From Clostridiales bacterium (GTDB lineage Bacteria; Bacillota; Clostridia; Christensenellales; CAG-138), in NCBI GenBank assembly GCA_004556165.1, contig SFIR01000004.1, positions 9,338 to 73,337 of the forward strand: a DNA stretch of 64,000 bases. The letters run 5' to 3'. Each line of letters opens with the position of its first letter. The stretch's first letter is position 1. The position numbers and the translations under genes are program-made. Below are positions 43,206 through 52,462 of the stretch, in pieces. The notes under the pieces were generated by a model. The model was not told where the DNA came from and made no database searches. It saw only the letters and a program-made list of their open reading frames with translations.

Positions 43206-44123
43206 ATGGATAGCAAAAAAAGCGTTATTGATTCAATAACCGGTATTGCGTATGAGCTCGGCGCTTCTGCGAAAGATAATACCACCTTCCGCATAGGCGG
43301 CAGGATGGGCATACTCGCTAAGCCTAAAAATATTCCCGAGCTTATAAGGCTTATCCATGCTGCCGAGGAATTCGATTATCCGTATTTTGTGCTCGGAAAC
43401 GGCAGTAATCTGCTGATTAGCGACAGCGGAGCCGATGCGATGTTTATACGGCTCTCGGGAGAATTCTGCGATTACCGCATCAACGGCAGTACGCTTTTCG
43501 CAGGGGGCGGAGCATTCCTTTCCTCTGCTTCAAGGGCGAGCATAAATGCCGGTCTGATGGGGCTTGAGTGGGCTGTCGGTATACCCGGCACCATCGGCGG
43601 AGCTGTCGCAATGAATGCCGGAGCATACGGCGGTGAAACGGTGCAGGTGCTGAAACGTGTTACCTTGCTTGCGGACGGAAAGGTCATCACAAAGGAAGTC
43701 AAGCCCGGCGATATGGGTTATCGGCATTCCGTTTTTGCTTTCCCTGCCGCAGTTATCCTCCAATCGGAATTCGAGCTTGCGGCGGATGACGGCGGAGCGA
43801 AAGCGAGAATGGAAGAATACAATCTCCGCCGCAGGGAGAAGCAGCCGCTTGAGTTTGCTTCCGCCGGCAGCACCTTCAAGCGTCCCGAGGGGCATTTTGC
43901 CGGCAAGCTCATTGAGGATGCGGGGCTTAAAGGCTTCCGTATCGGCGGAGCTGAGGTCAGCGCAAAGCATGCCGGTTTCATTGTAAATACCGGAAATGCA
44001 ACCTTCTCGGATGTAACGGAGCTGATAAAGGAAGTGCAGAAGCGTGTTTATGAGCTGTTTTCCGTTCATCTCGAGCCCGAAATCAAAATCATTACCGAAG
44101 AAAGCCTGAAATTGCAGATATGA
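43206..44123 (+). CDS. murB: UDP-N-acetylenolpyruvoylglucosamine reductase (MurB)
   Basis: An FAD-binding oxidoreductase that reduces the enolpyruvyl group to make UDP-N-acetylmuramate for peptidoglycan. FVLGNGSNLLISD and GLEWAVGIPGTIGGAVAMNAGAYG are the classic FAD contacts; YRHSVF holds the tyrosine of type II MurB, and PLEFASAGSTFKRP carries the proton-donor serine. The ATG at 43206 follows a GAGG site; the longer frame at 43158 overlaps the promoter. It heads a murB-rapZ-whiA operon, with rapZ overlapping its stop. Confidence 0.95.
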   Translation: MDSKKSVIDSITGIAYELGASAKDNTTFRIGGRMGILAKPKNIPELIRLIHAAEEFDYPYFVLGNGSNLLISDSGADAMFIRLSGEFCDYRINGSTLFAGGGAFLSSASRASINAGLMGLEWAVGIPGTIGGAVAMNAGAYGGETVQVLKRVTLLADGKVITKEVKPGDMGYRHSVFAFPAAVILQSEFELAADDGGAKARMEEYNLRRREKQPLEFASAGSTFKRPEGHFAGKLIEDAGLKGFRIGGAEVSAKHAGFIVNTGNATFSDVTELIKEVQKRVYELFSVHLEPEIKIITEESLKLQI

Positions 44124-45016
44124 ACCAGAATATGTACATTTTGATCGTGACCGGTCTTTCCGGTGCAGGCAAATCCACAGCCCTCAGTATTCTTGAGGAC
44201 ATGGGCTTTGTCTGCGCCGATAATATCCCCTGCCAGCTCGTCAAATCCTACCTCGATCTCTGCGCCGAAAGCCGCAATAAGATTGAGCGCGTAGCATTGG
44301 TTATCGACAGCCGGGAATCCGCTTTCGGATACAATCCCCTTGAGACCTTCCGCGAGCTTCAATCGCTCGAATATGAGCGCGACATCATGTTCCTCGACTG
44401 TGAGGACGCCGCACTGCAGCGCAGATACAGCGAGACCCGCCGCCGCCATCCTATGCATGATGATATCGGCGAGGGAATACGCCTTGAGCACGAAATACTG
44501 GCATCCCTCCGAGATCAAGCAAAATATATTATAGATACAACCAATATGAAGCCACGCGAGCTTTCGCGCACCATTGAAAGGCTGCTGCTCCGAGGAGAAG
44601 AGATTCCTCTTAACCTCATTATTGCAAGCTTCGGTTTCAAGCGCGGCATACCGCAGAATGCCGATTTTGTCTTTGATATGCGCTATACACCCAACCCCTT
44701 CTACAATGATGAGCTTCGGGACCTTTCGGGTAAGGACAAGCAGGTGCAGGATTTTGTTTTCTCGGATAAAAGGGTCTGCGACCAGCTTGATCAACTCGAG
44801 AGTATGGTGGAGCTTTTGGTGCCTGCATTTCTTGAACAGGGCAAGCGCAGGCTCATGATCGCCTTCGGCTGCACCGGGGGCAGGCATCGTTCCGTAGCTA
44901 TGGCGGAAGCTCTGCATGACAGGCTGAAGAATAAATTCCCGGTCATATTGGAGCACCGCGACCTTATCAGCGAAGCGGACGATATTCGTGAACGCTTCGG
45001 CAAGAATCAAGCCTGA
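44120..45016 (+). CDS. rapZ: RNase adapter / nucleotide-binding protein RapZ (YvcJ)
   Basis: The P-loop GLSGAGKSTALSILEDMGF and the C-terminal GCTGGRHRSVAMAE motif identify the RapZ/YvcJ family. In Escherichia coli RapZ steers RNase E to a small RNA; in Gram-positive bacteria its role is less clear, with links to competence and cell-wall precursor sensing. Its ATG overlaps the murB stop (ATGA), so translation is coupled. whiA follows 22 bases later; the usual yvcK gene between them is missing. Confidence 0.93.
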   Translation: MNQNMYILIVTGLSGAGKSTALSILEDMGFVCADNIPCQLVKSYLDLCAESRNKIERVALVIDSRESAFGYNPLETFRELQSLEYERDIMFLDCEDAALQRRYSETRRRHPMHDDIGEGIRLEHEILASLRDQAKYIIDTTNMKPRELSRTIERLLLRGEEIPLNLIIASFGFKRGIPQNADFVFDMRYTPNPFYNDELRDLSGKDKQVQDFVFSDKRVCDQLDQLESMVELLVPAFLEQGKRRLMIAFGCTGGRHRSVAMAEALHDRLKNKFPVILEHRDLISEADDIRERFGKNQA

Positions 45017-45038
45017 AAAAGGATTTTATTTTAACTGC

Positions 45039-45992
45039 ATGAGCTTTTCTTCCGGAATAAAGCAGGAAATAACCGAAATACGCATCAGGCGCAGCGATGA
45101 TGCCGCTGCGCTGCTCAGCGCGTTCACGCTCGCCATCGCCAATCTGAAATTCGTTCCCGCTTCCCGAAGCTGGGGGCTTCATTTCGTAAGCGAGAGCGAA
45201 AGCGCAATACTCTTTGTTTCGAAGCTTGCAAGCCAGTATTATTCGCTCGATTTCCGCGTTTCGAGGGTTGAGCATGAGCGGCTTAATGCCGTCTGCCACG
45301 AGCTGCTGCTCTATGGCGAGCATCTTGAAAAATTCATGCTGGACACGGGCTTTATGACCGTTGACGGGAACGGCGAAAGCGTATTTTCCGAAAGAATACC
45401 CGTCGTGAGCATACGCACCGATACGCAGAAAAAGGCTTTTATCCGCGGTCTTTTTCTCGCCTGCGGCACAGCGACAGAGCCCAAAAAAGCGTACCATGCG
45501 GAATTCGTCATCAAAAATCACGAGCTGCTGGAGTATGCTCGTGCGCTTCTTAAGTATTTCGGAGTAAACGCCAAATATACCAAGAGGAAGACCTCCGAGA
45601 TACTCTATATCAAGGACGGCGAGAGCTTTGAAGACTTTTTAGCGCTTTTAGGCGCATCCTCCGCAATGATGGAAGCTGCGGATACGAGGATAGTCAAGCA
45701 GGCGAACAACGAAGCCAACCGCAGCGTCAACTGCATAAACGCGAATCTTGACCGAACGGCAAGGTCAGCCGTAAGGCAGATCGACGATATAAAGCTGGTG
45801 ACTGAAGCCCTCGGCTTTGACGGACTTCCCGAGTCTCTTAGGGCGGTTGCCGAGGCAAGGATAAATAATTACGAGCTGACTCTCGGAGAACTCGCAGAGG
45901 TGCTCGGCATAGGAAAATCGGCAGTCAATTACCGGTTAAAAAAGCTTTCCGAAATGGCGGAGGATATCCGCATGGAAAACGGCGGAAAATAG
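45039..45992 (+). CDS. whiA: WhiA family DNA-binding protein
   Basis: The start MSFSSGIKQEITEI, a LAGLIDADG-like N-terminal fold (GLFLACGTATEP, IKDGESFEDFLALLGA, NCINAN) and the C-terminal HTH LGELAEVLGIGKSAVNYRLKK identify WhiA. It regulates sporulation and cell-division genes in Streptomyces and links to division and chromosome separation in Bacillus. The chosen start is the homologous MSFSS; the longer frame begins inside rapZ. The ribosome site, AAAGG, is about 14 bases away, so translation may be coupled to rapZ. Confidence 0.93.
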   Translation: MSFSSGIKQEITEIRIRRSDDAAALLSAFTLAIANLKFVPASRSWGLHFVSESESAILFVSKLASQYYSLDFRVSRVEHERLNAVCHELLLYGEHLEKFMLDTGFMTVDGNGESVFSERIPVVSIRTDTQKKAFIRGLFLACGTATEPKKAYHAEFVIKNHELLEYARALLKYFGVNAKYTKRKTSEILYIKDGESFEDFLALLGASSAMMEAADTRIVKQANNEANRSVNCINANLDRTARSAVRQIDDIKLVTEALGFDGLPESLRAVAEARINNYELTLGELAEVLGIGKSAVNYRLKKLSEMAEDIRMENGGK

Positions 45993-46035
45993 AGTATTAT
46001 GGCTTTAGCATAATTCTCGGAAAGAAGGAAGCAGC

Positions 46036-49000
46036 ATGGCATTTACGCATCTGCATGTGCATACCGAATACAGTCTTCTTGACGGTGCCGCGAGGATAAA
46101 GGAGCTTGTGAAGCAGGCAAAGGCCCTCGGCATGGAGAGCCTTGCTATCACCGATCACGGCAATATGTACGGAGTTATCGAATTCTACAAGACCTGTACC
46201 AAGGAAGGCATAAAGCCTCTGATCGGCATAGAAGCATATGTTGCTCCGAAATCAATCTCCGATAAGACCGGCATGCGTGAAAATGCACATCTCATCCTCC
46301 TTGCAAAGAATGAACAGGGTTATCGCAATCTCATAAAGCTTTCCTCCATCGCATTCGTTGATGGTTTCTATTACCGTCCGAGGATTGATCATCAGCTTTT
46401 GGAAAAATACCATGAAGGGCTCATCTGCCTTTCCGCATGCCTTGCAGGTGAAATACCTCAGCTTCTTCTGATGAATAACTATGGAGAAGCAAAAAAGCTT
46501 GCTTCGTGGTATAAGGAGCTTTTCGGCGAGGATTACTATATAGAGCTTCAGAATCACGGCCTGCCCGAGCAGCTTATCGTGCTGCCGAGGCTCAATGAGC
46601 TTGCAAAAGAGCTCAATATCAAGACCGTTGCTACAAACGATATTCATTACGTTAATAAATCCGATGCTGAAGCGCAGGATGTTATGCTTTGCATACAGAC
46701 CGGTAGATTTCTCGATGAGACCAACCGCATGCGCATGGAGGCCGATGAATTCTACCTCAAGACCGAGCAAGAGATGCGTGAAAGAATGTTCGGCTATGAG
46801 GATGCGATAGAAAATACGGGTGAGGTCGCGAATAAATGCAGCCTTACCATAGAATTCGGCAAGCGTCACCTGCCTGGCTTCACTGCACCCGACGGCATGA
46901 CTAACCCCGAATATCTGCGCAAGCTCTGCAGGGACGGACTTATCAGGCGTTACGGAGAGCCCACGGAGGTGCATTGGGACAGGCTCAACTATGAGCTTGA
47001 CATTATAAACCGAATGGGGTTTGTCGATTACTACCTTATCGTCTGGGATTTCATCAATTTTGCCAAGACGCACGGCATTGCAGTCGGTCCCGGCCGCGGC
47101 AGCGGCGCTGCGAGCATTGCGGCATATGCTATGGGCATTACCGATATAGATCCGATAAAATACAACCTCATCTTTGAGCGTTTTCTCAACCCCGAGCGCG
47201 TCAGCATGCCCGATTTCGACGTTGACTTCTGCTACGAACGCAGGCCCGAGGTCATTGAGTATGTTAAGAATAAATACGGCAGCGACCATGTAGCTCAAAT
47301 CGTTACCTTCGGTACCATGGCCGCGCGCGGCTCCGTCCGCGATGTCGGAAGAGTCCTTCGAATACCTTATCAGGATGTTGACAGGGTCGCAAAGCTCATA
47401 CCTCAGACAAAGGATATGAACCTCAAGACCGCACTCGAAACCGTACCGGAGCTTAAATCCCTCTACGATACTGACGAACAGATCAAAAAGCTTATCGACC
47501 TTTCCCTGAAAGTCGAAGGGCTTCCCCGAAACACCTCTACCCATGCTGCCGGCGTCGTCATCTCGTCCCTTCCGACGATGGAGCTTGTCCCATTGCAGCG
47601 CAACGATGAGGCTATCACGACCCAGTTCACTATGACGGAGCTTGAAGAGCTCGGTATGCTCAAGATGGACTTTTTGGGGCTTCGCACCCTGACCGTCATC
47701 CGTGACTGCTGCGCCTTCATCGAAGAAGAGGGGCTGACTCCGCCTGATTTCAGTACCGGTAATTATGATGACCCGAGGGTATATGAGATGATACGCTCCG
47801 GCGACACCACGGGCGTATTTCAGCTTGAATCCGCAGGGATGACGCAGTTCATGATGCAGATGAAGCCCGAAACGCTCGAAGATATAATTGCAGGCATCTC
47901 CCTATTCCGCCCGGGCCCGATGGAGCAGATACCGCGTTACCTTGAGGGCAAGCAGAACCGCAGCAAAATTCATTACGAAACGGAGCTGCTGAAGCCCATA
48001 CTCGATACCACCTACGGCTGCATGGTCTATCAGGAACAGGTTATGCAGATAGTGCGCGATTTAGCAGGCTATTCCCTCGGCAGAAGCGACCTTATCCGCC
48101 GCGCCATGAGCAAGAAGAAGCACGATGTCATGGAGCGCGAAAGGGTAAATTTCATCCACGGCATAGTCGAGGACGGCGAAGTCAAGGTGGACGGTGCGCT
48201 TCGGCGCGGCGTCAGCAAGGAAGCAGCGGAAAAGATTTTCGATGAGATGATGGATTTTGCTTCCTATGCTTTCAACAAAGCCCATGCCGCAGGCTATGCG
48301 GTGCTCACCTACCGCACGGCACTCCTTAAATGCCTGTACCCTGTCGAATTCCTGACCGCCATGATAAACGGGTATCTTTCCGATACCGACAAGGTCACGG
48401 GCTGTATCTATTATGCACGCAAGCGCAATATCCGCCTGCTTCCGCCCGACATCAATAAAAGCAGAGCCAAATTTTCCGTTGAAAACGGTGCTATCCGCTT
48501 CGGGCTTGCCGCGATACGCAATGTCGGCGAGGGCGCCATTAAGGAGCTTTTGGAGGAACGCAGCCTTAACGGAGAATTCACGGATTTTTCGAATTTCATG
48601 CGCCGCACCTCGGGCCTGAACAAGCGTCTGCTCGAAGGGCTTATCAAAGCAGGCTGTTTTGACAGCCTAAATGTATCAAGGCTCTATCTCATGGAAAACT
48701 ATGAAACGGAGCTTTCCGCGGCAAATGCGGAAAAGAAGCGTCTCGAATCCGGTCAGCTCTCATTCTTTGATTTCGGCGACGCTGTCCCCGATTTTTCACC
48801 GAAGCAGGCGACAGCCGAGATGAAGAAGGAATTTCCGCTTTCGCAGCTTCTTTCAATGGAGCGCGAGGTTCTGGGCATCTATATCAGCGGTCATCCGCTG
48901 ACGGAATACGAATCGGAGCTTACTGAACTCGGCTCCTGCTGCCGTGAAGCGGCGGAATCCGATGAGATCAACGGGCCTCTGCATGACGGCGATACCGTAA

Positions 49001-49482
49001 GGCTCGGAGGCATGCTCAGCGGTATGCGCACACGTCCCGTTAAAACGGGAAGCGGCGTCATGTCCTACGGTAATCTTGAGGATATGACGGGAAGCATCGA
49101 GCTTGCAATCTTTCCGAGCGTTCATACAAAATATGCTTCGCTCCTCGGCGATGACAGGAAGGTCATCATCCGAGGCAGGCTCTCAATCCGCGAGGACAGA
49201 GCCAATTCCATACTCGTAGATGAGGTAGTCCAGCTCGTGAAGGGTAAAAGATTCCGTCTCGGGCTCAATTTCACCGAAGCGACTCTCCCCCTCCGGCACC
49301 GCATAACGGAAATACTCCGTGCAAACCCCGGCAGCACCGAGGTGGTCTTTGCGGATTCCACAACGGGTAAAAAGTATATCGCTCCGAAAGAGCTTTTTGT
49401 GAACAGGAATCCTCGGCTCATGGCGCAGCTCACCGCGCTTCTCGGTGAGAAGAACATTGCATTAGTCCAGAAGAAGGATTAA
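46036..49482 (+). CDS. dnaE: DNA polymerase III subunit alpha DnaE
   Basis: A 1148-residue replicative polymerase. The N-terminal PHP domain begins HLHVHTEYSLLDGAARI. The polymerase core has GPGRGSGAAS and the catalytic PDFDVDFC near residues 393-401, and a third aspartate lies in the palm. Helix-hairpin-helix and OB-fold domains follow (GGMLSGMRTR near residue 1000), and the length is that of DnaE1-type proteins. GAAGGAAGC precedes the ATG. It is followed by pfkA, an arrangement common in Firmicutes. The short AAGGATT repeat at the stop codon is a minor oddity. Confidence 0.96.
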   Translation: MAFTHLHVHTEYSLLDGAARIKELVKQAKALGMESLAITDHGNMYGVIEFYKTCTKEGIKPLIGIEAYVAPKSISDKTGMRENAHLILLAKNEQGYRNLIKLSSIAFVDGFYYRPRIDHQLLEKYHEGLICLSACLAGEIPQLLLMNNYGEAKKLASWYKELFGEDYYIELQNHGLPEQLIVLPRLNELAKELNIKTVATNDIHYVNKSDAEAQDVMLCIQTGRFLDETNRMRMEADEFYLKTEQEMRERMFGYEDAIENTGEVANKCSLTIEFGKRHLPGFTAPDGMTNPEYLRKLCRDGLIRRYGEPTEVHWDRLNYELDIINRMGFVDYYLIVWDFINFAKTHGIAVGPGRGSGAASIAAYAMGITDIDPIKYNLIFERFLNPERVSMPDFDVDFCYERRPEVIEYVKNKYGSDHVAQIVTFGTMAARGSVRDVGRVLRIPYQDVDRVAKLIPQTKDMNLKTALETVPELKSLYDTDEQIKKLIDLSLKVEGLPRNTSTHAAGVVISSLPTMELVPLQRNDEAITTQFTMTELEELGMLKMDFLGLRTLTVIRDCCAFIEEEGLTPPDFSTGNYDDPRVYEMIRSGDTTGVFQLESAGMTQFMMQMKPETLEDIIAGISLFRPGPMEQIPRYLEGKQNRSKIHYETELLKPILDTTYGCMVYQEQVMQIVRDLAGYSLGRSDLIRRAMSKKKHDVMERERVNFIHGIVEDGEVKVDGALRRGVSKEAAEKIFDEMMDFASYAFNKAHAAGYAVLTYRTALLKCLYPVEFLTAMINGYLSDTDKVTGCIYYARKRNIRLLPPDINKSRAKFSVENGAIRFGLAAIRNVGEGAIKELLEERSLNGEFTDFSNFMRRTSGLNKRLLEGLIKAGCFDSLNVSRLYLMENYETELSAANAEKKRLESGQLSFFDFGDAVPDFSPKQATAEMKKEFPLSQLLSMEREVLGIYISGHPLTEYESELTELGSCCREAAESDEINGPLHDGDTVRLGGMLSGMRTRPVKTGSGVMSYGNLEDMTGSIELAIFPSVHTKYASLLGDDRKVIIRGRLSIREDRANSILVDEVVQLVKGKRFRLGLNFTEATLPLRHRITEILRANPGSTEVVFADSTTGKKYIAPKELFVNRNPRLMAQLTALLGEKNIALVQKKD

Positions 49483-49562
49483 GGATTAAGGATAAAAATT
49501 CTGAATTGCCAAGGCTGTATTGTAACCATCCGGCCTCGGCAGTATGAAAGGAAATTAAAAAA

Positions 49563-50528
49563 ATGAAAAGAATCGGTGTATTGACCAGCGGCGGCGACAC
49601 TCCCGGTATGAATGCATGCATCCGCTCGGTATTCAAGACCGGTACCGATCTCGGTATGCAGGTCATGGGCGTCTATCATGGCTACAAGGGCCTTATTGAG
49701 GGCAGGGTGGACTATATCACTCATGATATGGTTGAAAATAAGATGCACAAGGGCGGTACCGTCCTCAGGACTGCACGAAGCTCCGCTTTCCTCACCGAAG
49801 AGGGCATGCAGAAAGCTGTCAGCGTCCTTAATGCCTATGATATCGAAGGTCTCGTCGTCATCGGAGGCGACGGCAGCTTCCGAGGCGCCGCGCAGCTCTC
49901 GGAAAAATACGGCGTCAATGTCATCGGCATTCCCGGAACCATTGATAACGATATGGGCTATACCGATTTCACCATCGGTTTTGACACCGCAATCAATAAT
50001 GTCATGAACGAGATCTACAAGATCCGTGACACGATGCGTGCGCACGACCGTGTGGGCGTTATTGAGGTCATGGGGCGTCTCTGCGGCGATATTGCGCTGT
50101 GGGCAGGAGTCGGAGGCGCCGCGGATCTCATCCTCGTTCCCGAACGTCCCATGCCATGGGATGAGGCGACAAATATACTCGTTGCGAATAAGCTCCGCGG
50201 CAAGCTCACAAGCATCGTACTCATCGCCGAGGGCGCAGGCTCCGCAGAGGATTTCTGTGAATATGTCCGCGCACATTCGGATGTCGAGATCAAAGCTACC
50301 GTTCTCGGCTACATCCAGCGCGGCGGCAATCCCTCCGCCTTCGACCGCGTGCTTGCTGCAAAGCTTGGGCAGCGTGCCGTTGAACTGCTTGCAGACGGGC
50401 AGAGCGGATTTGCAGTGGGCATCAAGCATAACGACATCATCAACGTGCCCCTTCTCGATGCTGTCAAGGTAAATGATACCTTTGATGACAAGCTCTATGA
50501 CCTCAACACGATCATGGCTAAGTTCTGA
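49563..50528 (+). CDS. pfkA: ATP-dependent 6-phosphofructokinase
   Basis: The 321-residue protein has the ATP-binding start IGVLTSGGDTPGMNACIR, the GGDGSFRGA motif, and the catalytic region PGTIDNDMGYTDFTIGFDTA (Thr and Asp residues). GGDGS with Gly at this place is the ATP-dependent type. It phosphorylates fructose 6-phosphate in glycolysis. A GGAAATT site precedes the ATG. dnaE upstream and rlmD downstream form a housekeeping block. Confidence 0.96.
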   Translation: MKRIGVLTSGGDTPGMNACIRSVFKTGTDLGMQVMGVYHGYKGLIEGRVDYITHDMVENKMHKGGTVLRTARSSAFLTEEGMQKAVSVLNAYDIEGLVVIGGDGSFRGAAQLSEKYGVNVIGIPGTIDNDMGYTDFTIGFDTAINNVMNEIYKIRDTMRAHDRVGVIEVMGRLCGDIALWAGVGGAADLILVPERPMPWDEATNILVANKLRGKLTSIVLIAEGAGSAEDFCEYVRAHSDVEIKATVLGYIQRGGNPSAFDRVLAAKLGQRAVELLADGQSGFAVGIKHNDIINVPLLDAVKVNDTFDDKLYDLNTIMAKF

Positions 50529-50540
50529 TAACATAGAATC

Positions 50541-51920
50541 ATGGCGCAGCAAACCTTTCCGCTGAAAACAGGACAAACCCTCGAACTCGGCATCGTTTCC
50601 CTTTCCTCCGAAGGACGGGGTATCGGCCGGTTTGAGGGGCTTGCTGTATTTGTCCCGTACACGCTTCCTGGCGACCGCATAACAGCAAAGGTTATCCGTT
50701 TACAGAAAAACTTTGCCGAAGCGGAGCTCATCGAGCTTCTCTCTCCGTCGGAATACCGCATTTTCCCTGTTTGCCCCGTATTTGGCAGCTGCGGAGCATG
50801 CTCTCTCATGCATGCGAAATATTCCGCACAGCTTGAGCTCAAGCGCATTATCGTTGAGGACGCCATGCACCGTATAGGAGGATTCGGGAATGTTTCCGTA
50901 CCTCCCGTACTCGGTATGACCGAGCCCCTCCGTTACCGCAATAAGGCGGTATTCCCTTTCGGCAACCGTAACGGCAGGGTCGTTTTCGGCTGTTACGGCA
51001 GAAAGAGCCACAATCTCATCCCCATTGATGACTGTCTTTTGCAGGCGAACGATACTATAACCGTTATGAAAACCGTCTGCAAATGGGCAAATGCCTTCGG
51101 CATCGAGGCGTACTCCCCCGGTTCAAAGGGCATACTCCGAAATGCCGTCATCAGGATTACCGACGGCGGCATAATGGTCGTTGTTGTCACAACCGGGGCG
51201 CTTCCGCATAGGGACGAGCTCGTTTCGATGCTCACCGAAGCCTTGCCTGCCGTCCGTTCAATCATTCACAACATCAATCCCGATGATACCAATCTCGTCA
51301 TGGGCAGGAAAAGCCGTACCGTTTTCGGGAGTCCAACCGTTACGGATAGGCTCTGCGAGCTCCGTTTCGATGTGAGTGCCGAGAGCTTTTTGCAGGTCAA
51401 TCCCTCGGAAACGCTGAAGCTCTACTCCGTTGCGATAGATGCGCTCGATATCAAGCCTACCGATTCCGTTATCGACCTTTACTGCGGCATCGGGACTATC
51501 TCTCTGCTTGCGGCAAAGAGGGCGAAGCATGTGCTCGGCATTGAGGTCGTACCCTCCGCCATCGAAAACGCAAAGGCCAATGCAGTAAAAAACGGCATCA
51601 CCAATGCCGAATTCATCTGCGGAGCCGTGGAGGATGTCATACCGAAGCTTCTGACTTCCGAAAAGCAGGATTTTACCTCCCTCATCCTTGACCCACCGCG
51701 AAAGGGCGCCGACCCTAAAGCCATCGAGGCCATAATTGCAAGCGGCATTCCCCGTCTTGCCTATGTTTCCTGCAACCCTGCAACCCTCGCCCGTGACTGT
51801 AAGCTCCTTTCCTCCGCAGGCTATACTCTCGAACAAATCCGGCCTGTCGATATGTTCCCGGAAACGGAGCATGTGGAGACGGTAGTATTGATGACGAGAA
51901 CCGGCACCGGAAAGGGCTGA
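50541..51920 (+). CDS. rlmD: 23S rRNA (uracil-5-)-methyltransferase, RlmD/RumA family
   Basis: An N-terminal TRAM domain (about 1-60) is followed by the iron-sulfur cysteines CPVFGSCGACSLMH, the SAM motif VIDLYCGIGTISLLAA, DPPRKGAD and the catalytic cysteine in YVSCNPATLARD. The 459-residue length fits. The RlmD type methylates 23S rRNA uridines with SAM; RlmCD and TrmA-like members cannot be excluded by eye. It starts 12 bases after pfkA and is the last core gene before the accessory region. Confidence 0.92.
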   Translation: MAQQTFPLKTGQTLELGIVSLSSEGRGIGRFEGLAVFVPYTLPGDRITAKVIRLQKNFAEAELIELLSPSEYRIFPVCPVFGSCGACSLMHAKYSAQLELKRIIVEDAMHRIGGFGNVSVPPVLGMTEPLRYRNKAVFPFGNRNGRVVFGCYGRKSHNLIPIDDCLLQANDTITVMKTVCKWANAFGIEAYSPGSKGILRNAVIRITDGGIMVVVVTTGALPHRDELVSMLTEALPAVRSIIHNINPDDTNLVMGRKSRTVFGSPTVTDRLCELRFDVSAESFLQVNPSETLKLYSVAIDALDIKPTDSVIDLYCGIGTISLLAAKRAKHVLGIEVVPSAIENAKANAVKNGITNAEFICGAVEDVIPKLLTSEKQDFTSLILDPPRKGADPKAIEAIIASGIPRLAYVSCNPATLARDCKLLSSAGYTLEQIRPVDMFPETEHVETVVLMTRTGTGKG

Positions 51921-51933
51921 AATGTACTGAAAT

Positions 51934-51997
51934 AAAGGGATTCCGAGGTTTGCCCCCAAAAACCGGCGGCGGCCCGGGATCCCTTTCAAACTTTTTC
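51934..51997 (+). terminator. Terminator-like hairpin after rlmD
   Basis: AAAGGGATTCCG pairs with CGGGATCCCTTT with one mismatch around a 29-base loop, followed shortly by CTTTTT. It marks the end of the core block. Confidence 0.5.
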
Positions 51998-52000
51998 ATC

Positions 52001-52193
52001 ATCTAACCTATACACCGAAAAAGCCGAAACGCGAGGCTACAGGTTAGATATTTGCTTGGCGAGGCTACAGGTTAGATATGAAAGCAGATAGCAGCAAATT
52101 ACAAGAAACAGCGCATAACAATAAATGTTCACAAGAAACGCATTGAAAATCACATCAAACTGTGCTATACTAAAATGGTTATATGGGTTAGAT
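52001..52193. repeat. GGTTAGAT motif repeats before the restriction operon
   Basis: A 20-base direct repeat (52032-52051 and 52060-52079) each holds GGTTAGAT, with further copies at 52186-52193 and, inverted, at 52001-52008. The last copy lies just past the promoter. It may be an operator or part of an attachment site. No gene lies in 51921-52214. Confidence 0.55.
52143..52171 (+). promoter_or_regulatory. Extended -10 promoter of the restriction-modification operon
   Basis: TTGAAA (52143-52148) and TATACT (52166-52171) with a 17-base spacer, and TG one base before the -10. It is 44 bases before the HTH gene start. Confidence 0.75.
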
Positions 52194-52214
52194 TGCGATT
52201 AAGGAGGTTGCCCC

Positions 52215-52409
52215 ATGGCCGAAATAACAAATGATAAATGGATAAGTATTGAAGAAGCTGCAGAATACCTTGGAGTAAAGCCCGCCACCATCCGTGATTG
52301 GATTCGTAAAGGAAAGGGCATTCCTGCTCACAAGATAGGAAAGCAATGGAAATTCAAATGCTCCGAATTAGACGAGTGGGTCGCAAGCGGAAAAAGCGCA
52401 ATGGAATGA
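52215..52409 (+). CDS. Excisionase-family HTH DNA-binding protein
   Basis: The 64-residue protein has the MerR-like/excisionase fold: ISIEEAAEYLGVKPATIRDWIRKGK with recognition helix, then KIGKQWKFKCSELDEWV. Such small proteins often precede hsdM in type I restriction operons of Firmicutes and may control expression. An AAGGAGG site precedes the ATG. GGTTAGAT motifs upstream are possible binding sites, an inference from position only. Confidence 0.82.
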   Translation: MAEITNDKWISIEEAAEYLGVKPATIRDWIRKGKGIPAHKIGKQWKFKCSELDEWVASGKSAME

Positions 52410-52462
52410 AGGACGGTAGTCCACAACAATGAATAAGACAAGAATGGAGATTAAAGAGGGCT

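Noticed and set aside
46252..47544. 430-codon minus-strand frame within dnaE
   Set aside because: It lies opposite the PHP and polymerase domains of an intact dnaE; no ribosome site and no recognisable motif.
49479..50576. 365-codon minus-strand frame opposite pfkA
   Set aside because: pfkA is complete with all active-site motifs; the antisense frame is a by-product of codon bias.
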